A stretch of DNA of 37,971 bases from UBA9926 sp964524295 (GTDB lineage Bacteria > Pseudomonadota > Gammaproteobacteria > Pseudomonadales > Azotimanducaceae), in the NCBI GenBank assembly GCA_964524295.1, contig CAZGCW010000012.1:1-37971 (forward strand), written 5' to 3'. The notes beneath the pieces are model-generated. The model was not told the DNA's origin, made no database searches, and saw only the letters and a list, made by a program, of their open reading frames with translations. Both the position numbers and the translations under genes were made by a program. This document shows, in pieces, positions 16,425 to 25,144 of the stretch. Position 1 is the stretch's first letter. Every line of letters begins with the position of its first letter.

Positions 16425-18485
16425 TCAGACCTGTCCGTAATCTGATACGGAACCAATCCAGCGCTGAACCAGCGCCTTGGCGATGGAGTCGTCCTGAGTA
16501 AACATCGTTTGTGCAAGCAGCACAGCGTCGTCAAGTAGATCCTGGTCACGTATCAGGTCGGCTATTTTGAAATTGACATTGCCTGATTGTCGGTCTCCCA
16601 GCACATCACCGGGCCCGCGAATCAGTAGGTCCTGTTCGGCAATAAAAAAACCATCCTGGCTCTGGCGCATGACATTAAGACGTTTTTTACTGGTTTCTCC
16701 CAGAGGCGTAGCATACAGCAGCAGACAGAAGCTTTTGGCTTTACCTCGACCCACTCGCCCGCGTAATTGATGTAATTGAGTCAGCCCCAGGCGCTCGGCA
16801 TTTTCTATGACCATAAAACTGGCATTAGCAATGTCTACGCCGACCTCAATCACCGTGGTGGCGACCAGGACTTGAATTTCACCAGCGCTGAATTGCTCCA
16901 TTACCTGGGCTTTTTGCTGGCCTGACATTCTGCCATGGATCAGTCCGACTGACAGTGGATGCAGGGCTTTTTGTAGTTGTTGGGCCGTGTCTTCAGCCGC
17001 TTCGGCTGAGAGTGTCTCGGAGCTTTCGATCAAGGTGCAGACCCAATAAGCTTGTGCGCCTGAGGTACAGGCTGACTTCAGCCGGTCGACGACTTCGCTA
17101 CGTCGGCTACCGGGAATGATACGGGTTGTAATCGGCGTTCTGCCGGCAGGTAGTTCATCGATAACTGAACACGCCATATCGCCGTACAGACTCATCGTCA
17201 AGGTACGAGGAATGGGTGTGGCCGTCATAATTAACTGGTGGGGCATGAAGCCCTGTTGGTCACCCTTGTCTCGCAGAGCCATTCTCTGATGAACACCAAA
17301 GCGATGCTGCTCGTCAATAATGGCCAAGCCAAGTTGATGGAATGTAACCTGTTCCTGGAATAAAGCGTGAGTTCCGACGATAACCTGCAGGTCGCCAGAG
17401 CCGAGATCTTCAAGTAATTGGCGACGGGTTTGGCCTTTAATACTGCTGGCGAGCCAGCCGACGGTGATGTTAAGCGGTTCCAACCAGGCTTTTAAAGTGA
17501 GATAGTGCTGTTCTGCCAGAATTTCGGTGGGTACCATCAGGGCCGTCTGGAGCCCATTTTCACGAGCGTGTACGGCCGCTATAGCGGCAACGACAGTTTT
17601 CCCAGAGCCAACATCGCCCTGTAGTAGACGCAGGGTCGGCACGCCTTTTTGAAGGTCGCGTGAAACTTCTTCGGCAACCCTTACCTGTGCTTTAGTTAGC
17701 GTAAAACTGAGCCCTTCGATGAACTGGTTCACCAGGTTCGATGGTTTGTTAAAGGGGGCAGCGGGTAGTTGTATGAGCCTTTCTCGCATGAAAAGAAGAC
17801 CAGTCTGATGGGCTGTGAGCTCTTCAAATGACAGGGCACGTTGGGCTGGGTCCAGGCCTTTGCTGAGTTGTTCTAGATCGCTGTTAGCTGCCGGTTGATG
17901 TAGATGAGCAAGACTGTCTTTTATAAGGGGTTTGCCGGGTCGATCAATCAGGTCAGCTAGGAGATTGCCCTGCTGTAGCATTGCCAGGGCCTGGAGTACT
18001 AATTTTCGAATCTGTTTCTGGCTAATCCCGTCGGTGGATGGATATACCGGCGTCAGGGTTTTTTCCAGGGGTTGGTTTAACTGGTTACTGTATTCGGGAT
18101 GGTAGAGCTCTAACCCAGAAGCACCTCGCCTGACCTCGCCAAAACAGCGAATTTTCGGTAGTAGTTCCAATTGTGCCTGTTGGGTCTTTCCAAAGTAATA
18201 AAATCGCAGATTAAGTTGTCCGGTGTCATCCCTTAGCGTGGCAATCAGGCTCCTGCGCCGGCCAAATTGAATTTGAGTGTTTACTACCTGGCCTTTTAGA
18301 ACGACGTTGTTGCCAGGCAGGACATCAGCGATGGCTGTGATGCGGGTTCTATTTTCGTAACGAAGCGGTAGATGTAGCAATAGGTCCTGTAGATTGTGGA
18401 TGGACAATTGCTCGAGCTTTTTGAGCATAGCCGGCCCCACACCTTTGAGTGTGGCGACCGACATTTCGGCCAGTGTTTTAGCCAC
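16425..18485 (-). CDS. recG: ATP-dependent DNA helicase RecG
   Basis: RecG is a superfamily 2 translocase that remodels stalled replication forks and branched recombination intermediates. It has the N-terminal wedge (OB-fold) domain at roughly 50-150, the P-loop GDVGSGKT, the DEQH box in IIDEQHRFGVHQR, MTATPIPRTLTM, and the C-terminal helicase lobe with RGRVGRG, followed by the conserved TRG-like region (RQSQDGFFIAEQDLLIRGPGD). The start is uncertain: the GTG at 18485 gives 686 residues and an N-terminus of family length before LKGVGPAM; ATG 18464 would shorten it by seven residues and TTG 18518 would lengthen it by eleven. None has a good ribosome binding site. The gene overlaps the end of ridA by a few bases. 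Confidence 0.95.
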   Translation of the reverse strand: MAKTLAEMSVATLKGVGPAMLKKLEQLSIHNLQDLLLHLPLRYENRTRITAIADVLPGNNVVLKGQVVNTQIQFGRRRSLIATLRDDTGQLNLRFYYFGKTQQAQLELLPKIRCFGEVRRGASGLELYHPEYSNQLNQPLEKTLTPVYPSTDGISQKQIRKLVLQALAMLQQGNLLADLIDRPGKPLIKDSLAHLHQPAANSDLEQLSKGLDPAQRALSFEELTAHQTGLLFMRERLIQLPAAPFNKPSNLVNQFIEGLSFTLTKAQVRVAEEVSRDLQKGVPTLRLLQGDVGSGKTVVAAIAAVHARENGLQTALMVPTEILAEQHYLTLKAWLEPLNITVGWLASSIKGQTRRQLLEDLGSGDLQVIVGTHALFQEQVTFHQLGLAIIDEQHRFGVHQRMALRDKGDQQGFMPHQLIMTATPIPRTLTMSLYGDMACSVIDELPAGRTPITTRIIPGSRRSEVVDRLKSACTSGAQAYWVCTLIESSETLSAEAAEDTAQQLQKALHPLSVGLIHGRMSGQQKAQVMEQFSAGEIQVLVATTVIEVGVDIANASFMVIENAERLGLTQLHQLRGRVGRGKAKSFCLLLYATPLGETSKKRLNVMRQSQDGFFIAEQDLLIRGPGDVLGDRQSGNVNFKIADLIRDQDLLDDAVLLAQTMFTQDDSIAKALVQRWIGSVSDYGQV

Positions 18486-18873
18486 CGGTTGGTATAGCTG
18501 CGACTGCTTCGATTTCAACTAGCGCATTTTTTGGTAGGGCGCTGATCTCGACCGTGGCTCTTGCCGGATAAGGCGCTTGAAACCGGTTCTGCATGAGTTG
18601 ATTGATCAGATCGAATTGGGCAAGGTCGGTTAAATAGATCGTTAGTTTCACGATATGCTGCAGGTGGGTACCGCCAGCGATGCAGATGGCCTCGATGTTA
18701 TCTAGAACCTGGTTAGTCTGGAAACTCACGCCGCCCTCAATCAACGCTCCGGTTTGTGGCATCAGTCCAATTTGGCCACTGATAAATAATAACTCGCCTG
18801 TGACGATGCCCTGTGAATAGGGTCCGAGTGCTTTGGGTGCCTCACGAGTCGAAATTTCCGTTTTGTTTCCCAT
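18478..18873 (-). CDS. ridA: RidA family reactive enamine/imine deaminase
   Basis: RidA hydrolyses reactive 2-aminoacrylate-type enamines and imines released by PLP enzymes, protecting other enzymes from damage. The 131-residue protein matches the family along its length: GPYSQGIVTGELLFISGQIG near residue 17, the VKLTIYLTDL strand, and the C-terminal YPARATVEISALPKNALVEIE containing the catalytic arginine. Its ATG shares one base with the spoT stop (TAATG), a sign of translational coupling, and its end overlaps recG. In E. coli trmH occupies the position between spoT and recG, whereas a RidA gene near spoT is, as I recall, also found in pseudomonads. Confidence 0.95.
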   Translation of the reverse strand: MGNKTEISTREAPKALGPYSQGIVTGELLFISGQIGLMPQTGALIEGGVSFQTNQVLDNIEAICIAGGTHLQHIVKLTIYLTDLAQFDLINQLMQNRFQAPYPARATVEISALPKNALVEIEAVAAIPTGG

Positions 18874-20984
18874 TAACCTTTCAATCGAATAATTTTGTTG
18901 ATGTTGTGAATGTGTCTTATCTTGCGAATGACCCTGGCGAGATGGACCCGATCCTTGACTGCCATGACAATGTTGACGCTGGCGAGATGGGCATCTTTTT
19001 CCAGCAGGCTTATTCTTTCGATGTTGGCTGCAGCGCTGGTGATGGTTGAGGCCAGCATCGCTATCATGCCTTTTTCGTGTTCCAGCTCGACCCGAAGCTC
19101 AACAGCAAATTCCTGGTCTACATCGGGCTCCCACCGTACGGTCATTATCTCATCACCGTTATCTCTGATTTCAGGCATATTTCCACAGGTCTCGACATGG
19201 ATGACAATGCCGCGCCCCGCACTGATATGGCCGATAATCGGGTCTCCGGCGATAGGCCGACAACATTTTGCATAAGTGACCACTAAGCCTTCCGTGCCGG
19301 TAATCGCCATCGGGCCGTGATAAGACAGCTTGGTATCTTTAATCCAGTTAGGGTCTTTGATCAGTTTGCGGGCGATGACATTGGACATCTGGTTGCCGAG
19401 GCCAATCTCGGCTAAAAGGTTATCAAAGGAATTCAGTTGCTTTTGGGCAAGTAGCCCCTTGAGCGCTTTCTGGTCAATATCGTCGAGGGTTTTATCTAAT
19501 GCCTGAATCGTTCTTTCAAGCAGTCGGCGGCCCAGTTCAACGGACTCATGTTTGTGCTGGTTTTTGAGCGCATTACGTATGCTGGCTCTGGCTTTTCCTG
19601 TCACCGCGAAACTCAGCCAGGCGGGATTAGGTAAAGCGTCTTTAGCGGTGACTATTTCAACGGTCTGGCCACTTTCTAAAATGGCGCTGAGCGGTGCCAG
19701 ACGACGGTCGATACGACAGGCAATACAGGAATTTCCGATATCCGTGTGCACGGCGTAGGCAAAATCAATCGGTGTAGAGCCATTGGGTAGCTCATAAATT
19801 TCGCCGATGGGGGTAAAGATATAAACTTCATCTGGAAAAAGATCGATTTTTACATTTTCAATGAATTCGAGTGAATTTCCGGCGCTTTGTTGTAATTCTA
19901 GTAAACCCTGCATCCATTCTCGGGCTCGCCTGTGGCTCCCGGATACTGACTCTTCATTACTTTTATATAACCAATGCCCGGCTATACCATTGTTAGCAAC
20001 CATCTCCATATCGTTGGTTCTAATCTGGATTTCGATGGGTAAACCATGCATACCAAATAACGTCGTATGTAAAGATTGATAGCCGTTGGCTTTGGGTATG
20101 GCCACGTAGTCCTTGAATCTGCCAGCGACGGGTTTGTAAAGGTTATGCACCGCACCCAGGGTGCGGTAACAGGTATCCACATCGGAGACGATAATTCGAA
20201 AGGCATAAACATCCATGATTTCCGCAAAGGAGCGACGTTTTTGACGCATTTTGTCGTAGATGCTGTAGAGGTGTTTTTCCCGACCAAAGACCGTCGCCGG
20301 GATAGCCTCCCTTTTTAGGCAACTGATAATGGACTGGCGTATTTTAGTAACGACTTCCTTTCGGTTTCCTCTGGCCCTTCGAACGGCTTTTTCAATCATT
20401 GAGGATCGAAGTGGATAGAGCGCTCTAAAACCCAGTTCTTCAAATTCAATTCGTATGGCATTCATCCCCAGTCTTAGGGCAATGGGAGCATAAATTTCGA
20501 GTGTTTCTTTTGCGATTCTACGTCGGCGTTCACCATCCAGGTGATCCAGTGTTCGCATGTTGTGCAGTCGGTCTGCCAATTTAACGAGGATGACCCGAAT
20601 ATCCTTGGCCATGGCCAGGGTCATTTTTTGAAAGTTTTCTGCCTGGGCTTCAGCCCGGGTGTGGAACATGCTTTTGAGTTTGCTGACGCCGTCAACCAAT
20701 TCAGCGACTTGTTGGTCAAACTCGACACTTAACAGATGTTTAGGGACGCCGGTATCTTCGATCACATCGTGAAGCAGGGCTGCCATCAGGCATTGGTGAT
20801 CCATATGCATGCCGGAGAGGATTTGGGCTACCGCCAGGGGGTGATTGATATAGGGCTCACCTGATTTTCTGGTTTGGCCTTTGTGGGCATCTTTTGCAAA
20901 ATGATAAGCGCGGACAACCTGCCCGACTTGTTCCGGTTCGAGGTACTTATTTAGATCGGTTGCGAGATTGTCTATCGTTTGCAT
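18873..20984 (-). CDS. spoT: Bifunctional (p)ppGpp synthetase/hydrolase SpoT
   Basis: SpoT makes and degrades the alarmone (p)ppGpp. The 703-residue protein has the HD hydrolase domain with HDVIEDT at residues 72-78, the synthetase domain with GREKHLYSIYDKM and GRFKDYVAIPKANGYQSLHT, a TGS domain (IFTPIGEIYELPNGSTPIDF), and a C-terminal ACT domain. The RFKD sequence is the RxKD type found in bifunctional enzymes rather than the ExDD type of RelA, which together with the intact HD motif supports SpoT. It lies 42 bases after rpoZ and is coupled to ridA by a TAATG junction, so the rpoZ promoter probably serves spoT, ridA and recG as well. Confidence 0.97.
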   Translation of the reverse strand: MQTIDNLATDLNKYLEPEQVGQVVRAYHFAKDAHKGQTRKSGEPYINHPLAVAQILSGMHMDHQCLMAALLHDVIEDTGVPKHLLSVEFDQQVAELVDGVSKLKSMFHTRAEAQAENFQKMTLAMAKDIRVILVKLADRLHNMRTLDHLDGERRRRIAKETLEIYAPIALRLGMNAIRIEFEELGFRALYPLRSSMIEKAVRRARGNRKEVVTKIRQSIISCLKREAIPATVFGREKHLYSIYDKMRQKRRSFAEIMDVYAFRIIVSDVDTCYRTLGAVHNLYKPVAGRFKDYVAIPKANGYQSLHTTLFGMHGLPIEIQIRTNDMEMVANNGIAGHWLYKSNEESVSGSHRRAREWMQGLLELQQSAGNSLEFIENVKIDLFPDEVYIFTPIGEIYELPNGSTPIDFAYAVHTDIGNSCIACRIDRRLAPLSAILESGQTVEIVTAKDALPNPAWLSFAVTGKARASIRNALKNQHKHESVELGRRLLERTIQALDKTLDDIDQKALKGLLAQKQLNSFDNLLAEIGLGNQMSNVIARKLIKDPNWIKDTKLSYHGPMAITGTEGLVVTYAKCCRPIAGDPIIGHISAGRGIVIHVETCGNMPEIRDNGDEIMTVRWEPDVDQEFAVELRVELEHEKGMIAMLASTITSAAANIERISLLEKDAHLASVNIVMAVKDRVHLARVIRKIRHIHNINKIIRLKG

Positions 20985-21026
20985 AGATTAACTATACCAA
21001 CGATTGGGCGAAAATGTACTCTTCTG

Positions 21027-21302
21027 CTAGAACTCAGTGTCGCGTCTTTCGAAACTATCTGCCAGCATTTCCATGTCGATAGGTTCAAAGCTTTCGCGGG
21101 GTTTCTCGGTCAGAATGTCCGCAGTGACCAAAGCCTCAGCTATTTCTCTTAGGGCGAGAACCGTTGGTTTGTCATTTTCAAGGGGTACCAGTGGTTCTTT
21201 ACCTTCATTGGCTATCTGCCTAGCACGTTTACTGGCAACCATGACTAACTCAAATCGGTTGTCTACATTTTCCAAACAATCCTCAACAGTGACTCTGGCC
21301 AT
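21027..21302 (-). CDS. rpoZ: DNA-directed RNA polymerase subunit omega
   Basis: Omega is the small RNA polymerase subunit that folds around the beta-prime tail and forms part of one ppGpp binding site, which fits its position just before spoT. The 91 residues begin MARVTVEDCLENVDNRFELV and contain VMVASKRARQIANEG, the conserved core. AAGGAA lies eight bases before the ATG. A good sigma-70 promoter lies 64-92 bases upstream, so this gene probably starts its own transcription unit after gmk. Confidence 0.97.
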   Translation of the reverse strand: MARVTVEDCLENVDNRFELVMVASKRARQIANEGKEPLVPLENDKPTVLALREIAEALVTADILTEKPRESFEPIDMEMLADSFERRDTEF

Positions 21303-21365
21303 GAAACACGTTCCTTAAAGCAATGATTTTCCTGGATCTTGCGGCTATTTTAGCAAGGGAGACGG

Positions 21366-21394
21366 ATTGTAGCCCTAAAGGAGGCAACTGGCAA
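21366..21394 (-). promoter_or_regulatory. Sigma-70 promoter of rpoZ-spoT-ridA-recG
   Basis: On the minus strand TTGCCA (plus-strand 21389-21394, five of six) and TACAAT (21366-21371, five of six) are separated by exactly 17 bases. The start point would be near 21359, giving a leader of about 57 bases before the rpoZ ATG. It lies in the 114-base gap between gmk and rpoZ. Confidence 0.6.
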
Positions 21395-21416
21395 TCGATG
21401 CGTGGACTTCTTAGGG

Positions 21417-22055
21417 TTAATTCCCCGATTCCTGCAGGAGTTGATTGATCAGCGGGGTTAGCTGATCTAACTGGGATTTCATTTTATAGCGGGTGCCATC
21501 AGAAAATAGTATCTGTTCCAGCGCGTGTAAGGTGGGTTCAAAGAGGTTGTTAATTAAGAGGTAATCAAAGTAGGAATGCTGTCTGATTTCCTCTATAGCG
21601 CCGGTTAACCGACGCTCAACGGTATCGAGGTCATCCTGATTACGATTTATCAAGCGCTCGCGAAGCGTAGCAAGGGAAGGTGGTAGGATAAAAATCAGTT
21701 GGCTCTCTGGCATGGCTGTCTTGACTTGCAATGCACCCTGCCAGTCGATTTCCAGGATGATATGCCTGCCTGAGGATAGAATCCGATTAATTTCCTGCTG
21801 ACTGGTACCGTAAAGGTGGCCAAATACTTCCGCAGATTCGACGAATTGTTGGTCAGCGAGCATTTCCTGGAAGGTTTTCCGGTTGACAAAAAAGTAATTG
21901 AGTCCGTCTACTTCGCCAGGGCGGATTTGTCGCGTCGTGTGGGAGACGCAGACCTGGGCAGCGGCATTTCTTTCAAGCAAGGCTTTTACCAGGCTGGTCT
22001 TACCGGTTCCAGAAGGGGCTGAAATAACGTAGATCTGACCTTTTGTTAGTGACAT
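21417..22055 (-). CDS. gmk: Guanylate kinase
   Basis: Gmk phosphorylates GMP to GDP with ATP, supplying guanine nucleotides, including the precursor pool for (p)ppGpp. The 212-residue protein starts MSLTKGQIYVISAPSGTGKT, which contains the P-loop SAPSGTGKT, and then carries the GMP-binding elements TTRQIRPGEVDGLNYFFV and ILEIDWQGALQV. Its ribosome binding site is poor. It lies between yicC and rpoZ on the minus strand, with a 199-base gap from yicC that contains a weak candidate promoter. Confidence 0.97.
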   Translation of the reverse strand: MSLTKGQIYVISAPSGTGKTSLVKALLERNAAAQVCVSHTTRQIRPGEVDGLNYFFVNRKTFQEMLADQQFVESAEVFGHLYGTSQQEINRILSSGRHIILEIDWQGALQVKTAMPESQLIFILPPSLATLRERLINRNQDDLDTVERRLTGAIEEIRQHSYFDYLLINNLFEPTLHALEQILFSDGTRYKMKSQLDQLTPLINQLLQESGN

Positions 22056-22118
22056 GGTTGTTTTGTATGGTTATGAATGGATAGGAATTGCTAACGCGTG
22101 TTTCTCAGGATTCAGGGG

Positions 22119-22147
22119 ATAGTAAAGCATCGCCATCACGGCTTCAA
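22119..22147 (-). promoter_or_regulatory. Candidate promoter for gmk
   Basis: On the minus strand TTGAAG (plus-strand 22142-22147) and TACTAT (22119-22124) are spaced by 17 bases; each matches four of six consensus positions. It would give a leader of about 57 bases. The remainder of the 199-base yicC-gmk gap shows no strong hairpin or open frame that I trust. Confidence 0.28.
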
Positions 22148-22254
22148 ATTAAGCGCACTGAATCGTTTGCTGGCCTTATGTGGAGCATTATGGAAATGGC
22201 GTTCGCTGTTTTCAGTTGTCTGATGGCGTTGGTCAGTGTCAATCCGAAAATAAC

Positions 22255-23100
22255 TTACTCGATATTCTGAATCTGCTCGCGCATTTGTTCAATGATCACT
22301 TTCATGTCAACAGCATTAAGGGTTGAAGACACGGCTATGGATTTTGAGGACAGCGTATTCGCCTCCCGGTTTAACTCCTGCATGAGGAAATCAAGTCGTC
22401 TTCCTGATGCGCCTGCTTCATTGAGGGTTCTTCTAACCTCAATAATATGGCTGGTAAGGCGTTCAAGTTCTTCAGCCACATCGGCTTTGTTAGCCAAAAA
22501 TACCAGTTCCTGATGGAGACGATCCTGATCAAGGTTGGTGTGCAGCTCGGCCACACGCTCGAGTAATCGAGCTTTTTGATGGGCCAGTAATTCGGGTAAT
22601 TCAGTTCGAACCAGGGCGATGATCTCGGTCAGTTGGGTGAGCTTGTCTTCAATGACCCTGGCTGTTTCAGCACCTTCCCGATTGCGCATTTCAACCAGTG
22701 AAACCAGACTTTCTTTGAATAAGTCACTGATATGGTCGTCTTGTTCTTCAATGCAGATCTCAGCGCTGAGGATCCCCGGCCATTTTAATAAATCCAGGGT
22801 GGTGGGGTATTGGGCATTGGGTATGAAGTCACCTATGGCATTCAAATTGTGGTGGAGCTCATGAAGCTGTTTTTCATTTAATATTTTTGCCTGTTCCTGC
22901 TCGGATGCAATGCGTAGAACAGCTTCTACTTTACCGCGAGTGAGATACTTTTTTACCAGTGTCCGGAGACTGGGCTCAAGCTGTTTGTAGTGGTCGGGTA
23001 ATCGAAACGAGACATCGAGAAAACGATGGTTGACTGAGCGGACCTGCCAACTTAGTTGTTCGCGTTCAACTTGAGCGAATGCGGTCATGCTGGTAATCAT
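22255..23100 (-). CDS. yicC: YicC/YloC family endoribonuclease
   Basis: YicC proteins are endoribonucleases; in E. coli YicC has been linked to small-RNA turnover. The 281-residue protein begins MITSMTAFAQVE, with RSVNHRFLDVSFRLPD near residue 22 and KYLTRGKVEAVLRI near 50. The C-terminal region, GRRLDFLMQELNREANTLSSKS followed by VIIEQMREQIQNIE, is the most conserved part of the family and is almost unchanged. The gene is divergent from rph, with a 71-base gap, an arrangement shared with E. coli, and precedes gmk. Confidence 0.95.
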   Translation of the reverse strand: MITSMTAFAQVEREQLSWQVRSVNHRFLDVSFRLPDHYKQLEPSLRTLVKKYLTRGKVEAVLRIASEQEQAKILNEKQLHELHHNLNAIGDFIPNAQYPTTLDLLKWPGILSAEICIEEQDDHISDLFKESLVSLVEMRNREGAETARVIEDKLTQLTEIIALVRTELPELLAHQKARLLERVAELHTNLDQDRLHQELVFLANKADVAEELERLTSHIIEVRRTLNEAGASGRRLDFLMQELNREANTLSSKSIAVSSTLNAVDMKVIIEQMREQIQNIE

Positions 23101-23133
23101 GTCTTTGACTCGCAGTTTTTCTTGGTTAGGCGA

Positions 23134-23139
23134 AGTATA
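23134..23139 (-). promoter_or_regulatory. Candidate -10 element of yicC
   Basis: The minus strand reads TATACT, five of six matches. It overlaps the rph -10 candidate on the other strand. No clear -35 is seen. The start point would be near 23127, about 27 bases before the yicC ATG. Confidence 0.28.
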
Positions 23140-23141
23140 AT
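23136..23141 (+). promoter_or_regulatory. Candidate -10 element of rph-pyrE
   Basis: A perfect TATAAT lies 30 bases before the rph ATG. The sequence 16-18 bases upstream does not resemble TTGACA; a TTGACT at 23105-23110 is too far away (25-base spacer). An activator or weak -35 would be needed. Confidence 0.4.
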
Positions 23142-23171
23142 CAATTCGTCATCAACAGTCTTTGGAAGAAT

Positions 23172-23876
23172 ATGTCTACAATTATTAGAAATGCGGGTCG
23201 CGAGCCAAATCAATTACGTCAGATCAGCATTGAGCGTAACGTTAATCAATATGCAGAAGGGTCGGTTCTGGTGAGCTTTGGTAACACCAAGGTGATCTGC
23301 ACCGCCAGCCTTGAATCAGGGGTTCCACCCTTTATGCGTGGTAGAGGAGAAGGCTGGGTTACCGCAGAGTATGGCATGTTGCCGAGGTCGACCCATGATC
23401 GTATGGCTCGTGAAGCTGCCAGGGGCAAGCAGTCAGGACGAACTCAGGAAATTCAGAGATTGATAGGAAGGTCCCTGCGAGCCGCGGTAGATTTGTCTAC
23501 GATGGGCGAGAACACCGTAAAAATAGATTGCGATGTGATTCAGGCCGACGGGGGTACGCGCACGGCTTCTATTACCGGAGCATGTGTTGCTTTATTCGAT
23601 GCCCTCAATCAGCTGCCTGATGGAGCAAAAATAAACAAAAGCTATGTAGCCTCTGTGTCAGTGGGCATTGTCAAAGGCGTGCCGGTTCTTGATCTTGACT
23701 ATAGTGAAGATTCTAAAGCGGAAACGGATATGAATGTGGTTATGACGGAACAGGGTGACTTCATCGAAGTGCAGGGCACCGCAGAAGCCGCACCCTTTAA
23801 CCGGTCCGAATTAGATGCATTACTAGACCTGGCGAGGGATGGAATCATAACGCTGGTTGAATATCAGAAGGCTTAA
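23172..23876 (+). CDS. rph: Ribonuclease PH
   Basis: RNase PH is a phosphate-dependent 3'-5' exoribonuclease that trims tRNA 3' ends. The 234-residue protein is of normal length with no frameshift. The family signature region is intact: RGRGEGWVTAEYGMLPRST near residue 53, RTQEIQRLIGRSLRAAVD near 90, and IDCDVIQADGGTRTASITG near 115, including the arginines and aspartates that bind phosphate and metal. pyrE begins 14 bases after its stop, so the two form an operon as in E. coli. Confidence 0.97.
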   Translation: MSTIIRNAGREPNQLRQISIERNVNQYAEGSVLVSFGNTKVICTASLESGVPPFMRGRGEGWVTAEYGMLPRSTHDRMAREAARGKQSGRTQEIQRLIGRSLRAAVDLSTMGENTVKIDCDVIQADGGTRTASITGACVALFDALNQLPDGAKINKSYVASVSVGIVKGVPVLDLDYSEDSKAETDMNVVMTEQGDFIEVQGTAEAAPFNRSELDALLDLARDGIITLVEYQKA

Positions 23877-23890
23877 GGGGAGATTTTAAT

Positions 23891-24541
23891 ATGCAGAATG
23901 AAACGGATTTCATTAATGAATTTATCCGGTTTGCTATTCACAAAGGGGTGCTTAAATTTGGCGATTTCACGTTAAAATCAGGTCGACAGAGTCCGTATTT
24001 TTTTAATGCGGGACTGTTTCAAGATGGTGAATCCCTGGCAAGGTTAGGAGAATATTACGCGCAGGCTCTGCAAGCTTCTGGCGTCAGCTATGACGTTTTA
24101 TTTGGCCCAGCTTACAAGGGTATCCCGTTGGTTAGTGCGACGGCGATCGGTTTGAGCTCGCATTATCAGCGGAACGTGTCCTATGCGTATAGTCGAAAGG
24201 AGGCCAAACTGCATGGTGAAGGCGGTCAGCTGGTCGGCGCCGAACTCAGTGGCCAGGTGATGATTGTCGATGACATTATTACTGCTGGCACGGCTATTCG
24301 AGAGGCCATTGACTTGATCCAGGCACATGGGGCTAAGGTGGCCGGGGTCGTGGTTGCCATCGATCGCCAGGAAAAAGGCAAGGGCGCCCTTTCAGCGATC
24401 GAGGAGGTTCAGCAGGAATTTAAGGTGCCGGTGCTTAGCATCGTTAAGTTCAGCGATATTATTGCGTATGTTTCTACCCAATTTTCTCAAGACCAGGTAG
24501 AACGGATGCAGGCTTATCGGCTTGCTTACGGGGTCAGTTAA
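23891..24541 (+). CDS. pyrE: Orotate phosphoribosyltransferase
   Basis: PyrE joins orotate to PRPP to make OMP in pyrimidine synthesis. The 216-residue protein has the N-terminal FTLKSGRQSPYFFNAGLF, the FGPAYKGIPLVSATA loop and the PRPP-binding motif VMIVDDIITAGTAIREA near residue 120. The ribosome binding site AGGGGAG lies in the 14-base spacer from rph. That spacer is too short for the U-sensitive transcription attenuator that controls pyrE in E. coli. The gene converges on slmA with a gap of only nine bases. Confidence 0.97.
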   Translation: MQNETDFINEFIRFAIHKGVLKFGDFTLKSGRQSPYFFNAGLFQDGESLARLGEYYAQALQASGVSYDVLFGPAYKGIPLVSATAIGLSSHYQRNVSYAYSRKEAKLHGEGGQLVGAELSGQVMIVDDIITAGTAIREAIDLIQAHGAKVAGVVVAIDRQEKGKGALSAIEEVQQEFKVPVLSIVKFSDIIAYVSTQFSQDQVERMQAYRLAYGVS

Positions 24542-24550
24542 AAACGTAAG

Positions 24551-25144
24551 TTAACCAAAAAGGCTGACCCTGACGAGTTGCCAGTGTTCCGCCCAGCCAT
24601 GGGTTGGGTGTTTTTGAAAATCGCTTCTCACAAACCGGCTTAACCTGCCTTCAAGCAGATTGAGCATCAGCAGGGCGCTGTGGTTTGGATCGAGTTTAGG
24701 TGGCCTTTCTCCGCGTAGTTCTGATTCTCTTAAGATTTGCCTGAGCTGGGTTTCTATCCTTTCGAAAAACTGATTAATGCGATTGCGCAGTCGGGTGGAT
24801 TCGCCGGTTAGTGGTTCACCGGTGAGTAAACGACTAATTCCAGGATTCTTTTCACTGAATGTGAGCACCAGTAGAATAAGTTGACTACAGTGGTCGGCGG
24901 TACTTTGTGGTTCGTCCAGAATCACGGTTATCCTGGAGAATATGGATGCCTCTACAAATTCAATCAAGGCTTCCAGCATTTTTGTTTTGCTGGGGAAGTG
25001 ACGATACAGAGCGGCTTCAGAAACACCCACTTCCCGAGCCAGTTTAGCGGTTGTGATTTTCTGTCCTGGATCTCGTTCGAGCATATGCGCGAAACATTCC
25101 AGGATATGTTGTCGTCGTGAACCCTTCACTGCCGCAGTGCTCAT
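24551..25144 (-). CDS. slmA: Nucleoid occlusion factor SlmA (TetR family)
   Basis: SlmA binds specific chromosomal sites and blocks FtsZ ring assembly over unsegregated DNA. The 197-residue protein has a TetR-type DNA-binding domain at about 10-60, with KITTAKLAREVGVSEAALYR followed by HFPSKTKMLEALIEF. The remainder is the helical dimer and FtsZ-binding part, ending in SLFG. In E. coli slmA lies between dut and pyrE, as here, which supports SlmA over a generic TetR repressor. Its ATG overlaps the argB stop by four bases (ATGA). Confidence 0.94.
   Translation of the reverse strand: MSTAAVKGSRRQHILECFAHMLERDPGQKITTAKLAREVGVSEAALYRHFPSKTKMLEALIEFVEASIFSRITVILDEPQSTADHCSQLILLVLTFSEKNPGISRLLTGEPLTGESTRLRNRINQFFERIETQLRQILRESELRGERPPKLDPNHSALLMLNLLEGRLSRFVRSDFQKHPTHGWAEHWQLVRVSLFG

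Noticed and set aside
22088..22270. 60-residue plus-strand open frame in the yicC-gmk gap
   Set aside because: It runs into the end of yicC, has no clear ribosome binding site and resembles no family I know.
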